The notes under the pieces: generated by a model
What the model was told of the DNA's origin: nothing
Seen by the model: only the letters and a program-made list of their open reading frames with translations
Database searches by the model: none
Made by a program: the position numbers and the translations under genes
From: Angiostrongylus vasorum
Lineage: Eukaryota > Nematoda > Chromadorea > Rhabditida > Metastrongylidae
NCBI GenBank assembly: GCA_018806985.1
Contig: JADANN010000108.1
Span: 1,364,001 to 1,428,000, forward strand
DNA: 64,000 bases
Direction: 5' to 3'
Shown here: in pieces, positions 56,600 to 64,000 of the stretch
Position numbering within the stretch: the stretch's first letter is position 1
Layout: the number at the start of each line of letters is the position of its first letter

Positions 56600-56630
56600 G
56601 CTGATGTTTCGATGGTTTCGCTTTCTTCAG
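56600..56630 (-). ncRNA. Hammerhead-ribozyme-like core in repeat E copy 2
   Basis: Minus strand: CTGAAGA, AAGC-GAAACC-ATC, GAAA, CATC, AGC. Both boxes (CUGANGA and GAAA) are intact, but stem II pairing is poor and CATC replaces the GUC/UH cleavage triplet context. Confidence 0.3.
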
Positions 56631-57093
56631 AGCCGTTTCTCTCCTGCTTTTCATTGGGACTGTTGTCTACCGCTTCTCCACGAAATTCACATATGCTCCC
56701 CCAGTTTTCTACTGTACCGCTTTCACATAGACTTCCTGAGCACCCTCTCAAGTACCTTCCTCGCAGCTGGTTGGGAAGAGCTCTGTAATGTGCTTGTAGG
56801 AACTGCTCGCCCTTGTCTGACATTTCGCGCATTGGATGGCCAGCTGTGAGCTACACCTACTTGACTACATCCGCCGTGACACAATCAAATCAGCTTTCTT
56901 TAAACTAGAGATCTTTGTGGTGTTCAGCTCGAAATGTAGACATCTTTGTATCATTGCACCTGCACACTCGTTTAGAGGCTCCGTTTGTATGCGAATATCT
57001 GGCTTCAAACAGGCGTTAGTTAAAAATTATTCACGCCCTGTAGCAGGGTCATTCTGCCTTCCTTCAGATGACGCGCACTGGTCGACAGTACGC

Positions 57094-57095
<2 letters not shown>

Positions 57096-57127
<32 letters not shown>
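57096..57127 (+). repeat. (CT)n microsatellite, about 15 units
   Basis: Pure CT run inside repeat E copy 2. The corresponding place in copy 1 has no run. Confidence 0.95.
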
Positions 57128-57129
<2 letters not shown>

Positions 57130-57827
57130 ACAACACTTCGCTTCATCTCATCCGCTTCTCGCTGGTTCGATTTCCAATGAGTAGAACAACCTTAACGAAG
57201 TCGCAAACTCCTGGTTATTAATGCGGAAGCTGTCATATTCGGATTCTCTGCAAGTACTCTCTACGGAAGCCACTACTGCCACATCAATCCATCAACTTGT
57301 CATTCCACTACGCGTGGATCCATTGATGTCCTTTGACGTCCCTGTGCGATGTGCGATTTATTCTACACGATACCATGTCGCTTCACAGAACCCTCTTCCT
57401 CATTGCTAGTGCTATTCTGTACTACCTAGAAAACCCTTCATAGCGACCACGTTAACACTTATGCTGTTTGTACGTATTTTAATATCATTGCAGTGCTTAT
57501 CTAAGTTATAGCTATTACATCCTCAAATATGCCTTCTAGTATGTTAATCTGTTCTATCGCTACTGTTGTACTCTCTGTCACATTTGTACATCATCTTATT
57601 CCAGTAATTTATGGCAAAATTACAGGAGATAAAGCCACAAGGCATCTGCAACTACCGCACGTTATCAACCGTTTACAATTCCAATTCGAATCATCGTACC
57701 ATTAAGAATGCCAGAACATACCAGGTCAAGTAAAACCTCGAAAAAGGTTCACTAGTAGAAATAATAGTCACGTGATAAAGGAACATAGTTCCATCGTGAA
57801 AGTTTTAATTACTCTTCACTTATTTGG

Positions 57828-58205
57828 ATACTTAGACGGCCCAAATTCCTTGACTGTGCGGGCCCCAGCATAATTTCCACTTTTTCGGAGTTTTGCTTGT
57901 TTAGCTATTGTGGTTCCCTGGAGGGACGAGGTCAGCCTGGCCAAAGGCTGCCCCAGGTCGTCACCACCACAGGCAGTCGCCGCTCTTGTGGATCGGAAGG
58001 AGATTTGCCACCATTCGACCAGTTACCAGAACGGTGGTGGGTCCTAGTATTCGTTTACTCTTAGCTAGGCGTCCTAATGGAAACGCCGGACTCCTCAGCT
58101 TGAAAGGCCCTGCTGGGAGGATGAATCGCCCACCATACATCAGAGTTCGACACCCAGGAACACCTTCCAGTCACGATGAGGCGGTAAACCGTTGGGAGGA
58201 ATGCT
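57828..58205 (-). repeat. Repeat C, copy 5 (minus strand)
   Basis: Reverse complement of the family from GGATACTTAGACGGCCCA to GAGGCGGTAAACCGTTGGGA. It is the only minus-strand copy in the window. Confidence 0.87.
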
Positions 58206-59355
58206 GGAATAGAATTGCTTTTTAAGTCAGAATATCTTAAATTTCCTGTTGAGAAAAAAGTAAAGAAATTTACATGTTGTGCGTCAGAATGTAACATTCG
58301 AACATAGAACATAACCAGAACATTAATGGAAAATCAAGATCATGTTTTTTGCACTAAACGAGAGACATGCTGATGTCGGCAGGAGTCACCCAATTTGAAT
58401 GTCCGTCTTCTACAAGCTCTTCACTGGATCCATTCTTAATGGGATTCACAAAATATTAGACGACCAATGCGAACAATCGGGGTTTGAAAAAGGACTCAGC
58501 ACGATTTATTATACGCACACGAACCGAACGAGTGATTAGGCAGTACAACATACCACTCTGTCTCATTTCCATCCAGTTACAGGCAGCAGTATCTGTGAAT
58601 GCCCCAGCAATGCCTTTTGGTCAGGACGTTGACACGACGGCCAACATGGGATGCGGAAGCGAGGGACTCTGAAGCTTGCAAAAGCATCCAAAACATGGTG
58701 AGCATGTACAATTCTGATTCACGCGACTTTCTCGACACTACGATTTGTCTTGGCATGTCGTACAAGTTAGAAACCTGGAAGGTATGTGAGCAAGACGAAA
58801 GATTGGTGTTGTCGAACGCGCTACTGAGCGTGTAATGCTAAAGCAACCCGTATAACGTAAATAGGAGACCGCGTCCAGTGCTCCGATATGCGTCGACGAA
58901 CGGCCGTCACTCGCCGGTCTATACGGCAAATTGTCGAATAGATTTGTAACAAAACCTTAGCCCATCTTTCTAAGAAGGGAAACATGCTGTTCAGCGACTC
59001 TGTGGAGACAACAAATTCAAGTCGGTTACTCTTCGATGCGATATGTGAAACGAAAGCTCTGTTGGTTCGCGTTAGAGCAACTGAATGTCAGTAGGAGAAT
59101 AAGCGATATCAGTGATTGTAGCCATAAATACCTCTGTTCTTGTACTATAGTTTACAGGAATGATGTTGTGGGTACTGTTGAATTCTTGAAAACAAACCCA
59201 AATAGATGTGACCTTGTTAGAGCAGAACGAGGCCATCTCTCCAGAACGCTCTCTGTATAGTTTGCCACACGAAGAAAATATACAAATCATTTTATTAGCC
59301 TTCTTGTTTACCATCGAGTAAGTGTATGTGCACAGCATCAATTTTCCTGCTGGTG
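58206..59355. other. Intergenic stretch, nothing recognised
   Basis: A short plus-strand frame at 58577-58672 has a good acceptor (TTACAG at 58571-58576) and ends NMGCGSEGL before a stop. I could not find partner exons or a homologue. Confidence 0.4.
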
Positions 59356-62300
59356 TTAAAGGTTTCGTCTTCGTTTCTGCGGTGTATGCTCTGCAACAGC
59401 ATGAGGTCGGGATGCTGTTATGGTCTCTGCCAATTGCTCGAACGTTTTCACGTAGTCACTGCTATCCTGAGTCATCATTTCGGCCACGGATGTTCGCACA
59501 TCATCTGGTAGTGGTAAGGAAGACTGCTGCTGCACGACGTATGCCCTCATTTTCGAATGAGCCAGTGATGCCTCATTCAGCGCTCGTTCCATTAAATCGT
59601 AACGTCTGGAATAACTCAGAGAGAACGATCAAAGGAGCAACAGATCGAAATAGTATCAAGAAAAAGAGCGGAATTAGAAGTCTAAGTGTATAATATCGCA
59701 ATAAGATAGTAAAAATAGTGGACAGGAAACTAGCGGACACAAATGTGAAACGAAGAACCCGCATGATGTGGTGGTGAACGCGCTAGACCCCGGAAAGTGT
59801 ATTACCGCATTCGTTGTCTACCGCAGAAACCTGCGGTCCGGAGTTTTGCAAATATCTCAGTATCGTTACTGTTGTATTTCACATTATATCCGTGAAAAAC
59901 TGGTTATTTCTTTATACAAATTACAGGCGAATATAGTAAGTTTAACTTACTAGATTTCTTTTCTACTCCTGAAATGCTAGCTTAGGAAGCCTAAGATTTG
60001 AGAGAATAATGAGGAAGGAAAACAGGTGGTAGGTATGAAACTGAATATTCCGACTCTTTCTACAGAAGAGCAGAGAAAACGGCTTCCCACCCAAGGGCAT
60101 TTTCAGCTGGCTGTGGATTTGACGACGTTAAAGTATTTTCACTTGCTAGGGATGGTGACAAGGACAAATCCCCACCGAACAGCTGATGCATCAATTCAGA
60201 CCTGCAAAGTTCTTAGTTATCAAACAACATTTTTAGATAAAGGATAAAAAGGATAAAGCTCTCCACGTTGATCAATCCATGAGGGATGCGCCATGCATTC
60301 GACTTCATTAAGCATCGTTTGGAAGTAAATGAATGCATATCTGACCTTTACAATGACTCGCGCTGGGCTACCGATGTATCGAGCCAGCGCTGTTAACCTC
60401 CCAGACAAGTCTGATACCAATTTGCCGACCCCGGAGGGATGGAAGGCTTGGTGGGCCACGGGCACGGGGATTGATTCCACGTGTGTTGCAGGGCGTCTCC
60501 GACCACTGCGCAACATGCACCTACACATTTTAACATAACACAAAAAAAACAGACCTGTCCTCTTCCTGTTTACTTTTCGCTGGAGTCTTTTCCGGTGTGC
60601 GCAAAGAGCTCAAAAAATCGTGGGCAAATGATGTGGGGCACAACTGAAAGCTACAGTATACAGGGAAGATCGTGACCAACTCTCAGCAAATTGAACAAAC
60701 TTAGAAATGGGTCTATTCATTACCTCAGAAAAATCAGTTGCCACCTTCTCTGCACTATTTCCTTGATTTTGGCTCATCGCTCTTTCTACAGCACATCGAG
60801 CTTTATACTGGCTAACTATAATTTAAAACTCAAATAATTATTTCCAGATATTAACGAAACAGTGGTAATACGGATACTCTAGGAATCTGAAACGTGGAGG
60901 AAGATGGCACAAATCGAATTTTCAAGTCACTTTTAGGAGTAACCTTTCTCTGTGGTTCATTGTGTCACCATCATGAAGAAGTCCTGCTCTTTGAACAACG
61001 ATGAGCAGCGTATCATTTATGCCACAACAAGGTCGCTTATGGTAAGTAATTCCACATTCCATTTGGAATTTTATACATAGGTACTCCCATGCCAATAATC
61101 ATCGCGGTCATAGACCAAACCCATGATCAAGGGGTCAACCCTAACCTAAGTCAGAAGATTTGGAAACCGCCTATCACAATGACCTGTTAATGTCCCGGTA
61201 TGAATGTTTCATTATTTCAAAAAAGAAAAACCGGAAAAAGAAGTACTTTCGCTATCCAAGGAAGCACGGCGACTAACTAGCTCAAAGAGTTCTCCTCTAA
61301 TACCAACAAGTACTTTAAAGATATACTTTCTGGAAAGTGATTGACGAATAGAGTTAATGTATAACTTCTTATTTACTGCCTATTATATTTCATGGAAAGG
61401 CACTCTGTGGAATACAACCACAATGATGCAGAGATATTTGCACAACTCGGAATCCCAGGTGAGCTTCGAACCCTCAATTAGCTTTTTCTGAGGGTCACTT
61501 GTTATCCATCGAACTATCGAAACCTCTGCTTTGCCTTTCTCTCGACAAGTTTATTATGATAACAGCAATCACCCGTCAGCGGAAATGGTCTGGGGAGCAC
61601 TAATCGGCATTGAACCTAGTTAAGCTGAGGCTACAGTGGAAGTCACAATGTTTGATTTTTAATTTACTGTCTACTAATTTCTGATGGCAGGGTATGATAT
61701 GAAATACAACTACAAGGTGCTGAGATATTTGCGAAACTCGGATCCCAGGTCAGATTCGAATCTGCGATTATTTTTTGCTAGGGCTCATTTTAGGGTTAAT
61801 GTAATTAACCGATATAAGCTTCCCATATGTGAAGGTTCTCAAAAGCTTGCGACAGGTTTTGGTGGAACAATTTTTTTTCAGTAAGGTGTTTGGTAATAGT
61901 AACAGTGCCAAATCCGAGAATTTGTGTTCGCGGCGCAACGAACACAGTCTCATCTTCAGCACTTCTAAACAGGGCCAATAGTATTTTGAAACGTATAAAT
62001 TAGAAAAAAGGAATACACCTTGGTTGCCTAGCATAATATCAGCCGAGCTTCTGGCTTCTACGCGCAGAGGTGCTGTGGTAATTTTCGGAGCAATAATCGA
62101 AGTTATTTGCTTCCGATCTGATGATGGGACAAGGTCTTGTGCTGATGCACCACGTCTCTGTGAGCTCTTCTTTTTCCCTTTTAATGAAATTAACTGTTCT
62201 GTAAAGTTGTCGAATTCTTCAATAACCACAGAGCTTTCAGAAAGCACTGGTTGAACTACAAATGGAGTTTGTGGGCAAACCTAAAACACACCAGCATGCT

Positions 62301-63279
62301 TATAAATCATATGCGGAGGCAGATTTTGGTATTCACGCTGCGGGGCTATTTAATAGCCTGTGATATAACCTCTTCTTGAATGCCGTTAAGCGGTGATCCC
62401 GTATTGCTTTGAGGTGTCAGCTTGGCTTTGCAATTTCTCAGCAGACGGGACTTGAACGGTGGTTCATCTCTAAAACCAAATAAGGTTAGAACAATATTGA
62501 AATATTCGATTGAAGCAGAATTTTAGATTCTAACCGACTGTTGCCAAAAATGGCAGCAACTATGATACAGGGATCACGTTAGTGAAAGTTTCTCACTTCC
62601 GCTCAGTTGTAGATTCGGATGGTCGCTTGCGAGTTGTATCAAGAATCGCCTCGCCATAATCTCTTTCTAGCAGCGAAACCATGATACGCCATGGTTCTCG
62701 TAATCGTTGAGCAGTTCTCACACTGTACACTAGTTCCACAATTGGTGTCATGCCGCACTAAAAGTTGATTCTTGACGACTGGAAGTGTGTTTGGGACATC
62801 GTTTACGAATCAATGCCACAAACTCGCTGCCGTCTTTGACGACAAAGTTGTCAGAAACTGTGACAATATGAGATGAACCGACATCCTCGATTAGAAAATA
62901 CCCAGAACTATGAAGCTGCTACAAACACAAACTTTTTAATGACTGCAGATTTCTAACAAAGAAAATTTGCAAACAGAAGCGTACAAACAAACGAAGGTCA
63001 ACTTTTGTAACAGCATGCAAATCCCGTGAATTACTGCCAAGTCAATCCGTCTCTTTCCACTATTTAAACCCTCTGCCCAAATAAGTAAGCACAGCCGTTG
63101 GGATATCAAAATAATACTATTTATCATTGCTAAAAAATTTTTTTTTAAAAGAATCCAACAATGTTTCGCATGTAACCTCACACCTGTTTACAGTCATGAA
63201 TGTTGTATGCATTCCCTTCATAAAGATGGCAAAGCGTTAATGGGCAATTACTCTCCGATGTTCGTATTGTAGAAGACAT
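59356..63279 (-). CDS. Unrecognised multi-exon gene, model incomplete
   Basis: I do not recognise this protein. Exons with good signals: 63279-63184 (MSSTIRTSE to HDCKQ), 62918 to about 62800 (SSGYFLIEDVGSSHIVTVSD), about 62756-62595 (CGMTPIVELVYSV to SESTTERK), 62469-62370 (DEPPFKSRLLRNCKAKL), 62280-62019 (VCPQTPFVVQPVLSE, SLKGKKKSSQRRGASA), 60785-60724 (RAMSQNQGNSAEKVATD) and 59605-59356 (YDLMERALNEASLAHSK to TPQKRRRNL, stop). Phases link from CGMTP to the 60724 exon, but at least one exon between 60724 and 59605 is missing. Between the second and third exons either a short intron is used or a TAG interrupts the frame near 62757. Ser/Lys-rich tracts and the C-terminal KRRR suggest a nuclear protein; the last exon is helical and Gln-rich. 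Function unknown. Confidence 0.5.
59755..59865 (-). repeat. Repeat D, minus-strand fragment
   Basis: Contains GAACCCGCATGATGTGGTGG and ACCTGCGGTCCGGAGTTTTG, the complement of the repeat D core. It lies just upstream of the last exon of the unrecognised gene, in its intron. Confidence 0.78.
60250..60525 (-). repeat. SINE-A in an intron of the unrecognised gene
   Basis: Head near 60525 (GCGCAGTGGTCGGAGACGCC) and box B GTGGAATCAATCCC, tail GAGCTTTATCC at 60250. It is sense to the host gene. Confidence 0.88.
61367..61870 (+). repeat. Two repeat D units in tandem
   Basis: Unit 1 spans 61367-61660 and unit 2 61661-61870. Each begins with a TTTACTG-CTA-T block and carries GATATTTGC followed by a tRNA-like box B (GCTTCGAACCC in unit 1, GATTCGAATCTG in unit 2). 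Unit 1 ends with TAGTTAAGCTGAGGCTACAG, as the full copy at 63440 does. Un-gapped tandem units suggest a shared A/T-rich target or template switching. Confidence 0.78.
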
Positions 63280-63439
63280 TATTATCTTTTCGAATAGTAC
63301 CAGAGAAGTAGAGACAATGCTGGCCGAGCACAATGAATGAAAAGGAAAGATCAGACTAAGGGTGAACCAAGGAAACCACAAATCATGAAGAAGCAATAGT
63401 TCGGACGACTAACGTTGAATTAACTTCGACATTGCTAAC

Positions 63440-63850
63440 TTTCTACTCACTGCATAGCGCAATTTTTCACGGCAGAATATTATATGAAAAACAACCACAA
63501 TGATGCTGAGATATTTGGAAAATTCCGGACCGCAGGTGTATGCGGTGGGGAACGAACACACTTTTACCCTTTCCGGGGGCTAACGGGTTCACCACCGCAC
63601 CACGCGCGTCATTCGTTTCGCCTGTCTGTCAGCCAGTTCTATCGATCAGTGCCATCAGCAATCACTTGTCAACGGGATTGATCTCTGGAGTACAAATCGG
63701 CATTGAACCTAGTTAAACTGAGGCTATAGTTGAAATCTGTATTTCCTATTGTATTTGTATTTTTTTTTGCTGCATAGTAGTTTTCACGGCACAGTATTAT
63801 GTGGAATAGAACCATAATGAAAAATCTCGACACTAATAAGCAAATTTTAC
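63440..63850 (+). repeat. Repeat D, full unit followed by the start of another
   Basis: The full unit at 63440-63745 runs from CTCACTGCATAGCGC through the GATGCTGAGATATTTGG core to TAAACTGAGGCTATAG. A second unit starts at 63757 (TGCTGCATAGTAGTTTTCAC) and is cut off after about 90 bp. Confidence 0.78.
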
Positions 63851-64000
63851 GCTCTCTTTCTTGCCAAGTTTCGAGATTTTCTAAAAGCCCTAAGGCAGTT
63901 TGGAGGAATCCAAAAAGTGTAAAACTGAATCGAAAGGGTAAGGGCGGATACCTCGCTGTCATACATAATATAACCGCGAATTTTAAATCATTTTTCTTAT

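Larger units (their letters stand above)
56585..57600 (-). mobile_element. Repeat E, copy 2
   Basis: Aligns with 41745-42865 over its whole length. It keeps the same minus-strand peptide (EMSDKGEQFLQAHY, LRGRYLRGCSGSLCESGT) and the hammerhead-like core near 56600-56630. A (TC)n run has expanded inside it. Frames are otherwise interrupted. Confidence 0.6.

Noticed and set aside
58577..58672. Terminal exon of an unknown plus-strand gene
   Set aside because: Good acceptor but no partner exon, homologue or poly(A) signal; too little to call a gene.

Overview
This is nuclear DNA from a nematode, most likely a strongylid (hookworm-like) parasite. Genes are split into many small exons with GT-AG introns, several reading frames resemble Caenorhabditis proteins, and the space between and inside genes is filled with RTE-type retrotransposon remnants and short dispersed repeats. 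No bacterial-type operon, rRNA gene or CRISPR array is present. Gene models were built by eye from splice signals, phase and family resemblance.

Layout. Positions 1-3.9 kb hold two broken RTE retrotransposon copies, one interrupted by other repeats. From 5.5 to 16.5 kb the + strand carries a decayed kinesin-3 gene (P-loop, switch I, switch II, FHA and post-FHA segments recognisable) with stops, frameshifts, a large inverted duplication and a 1.8-kb terminal-inverted-repeat element inside it. From 40.1 down to 19.1 kb the - strand carries four intact genes in one direction: U5 snRNP 40-kDa WD40 protein (SNRNP40), mitochondrial lipoyltransferase (LIPT1), mitochondrial HSP90 (TRAP1, C. elegans hsp-75) and a Derlin (der-2). 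The distances from stop to next ATG are 279, 587 and 484 bp, and splice acceptors lie just upstream of the ATGs. This looks like a trans-spliced operon. From 45.0 to 55.1 kb the + strand carries a divergent importin-alpha-like armadillo gene with a 2.6-kb RTE element in the opposite direction in one intron. From 63.3 to 59.4 kb the - strand carries an incomplete multi-exon gene that I do not recognise.

Repeats fall into families named here for convenience: SINE-A (about 280 bp, tRNA-like head), SINE-B (about 370 bp, tRNA-like head), repeat C (about 385 bp), repeat D (about 300 bp, often inverted or tandem) and repeat E (about 1 kb, two copies with a shared reading frame). Five sites in three of the repeat types share a hammerhead-ribozyme-like core, as described for Penelope-like elements; this is the most unusual non-genic signal.

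The intact genes are housekeeping: splicing, lipoylation and protein folding in mitochondria, ER-associated degradation, and nuclear import. Single-base phase conflicts at homopolymers in two otherwise perfect genes suggest assembly errors rather than decay.
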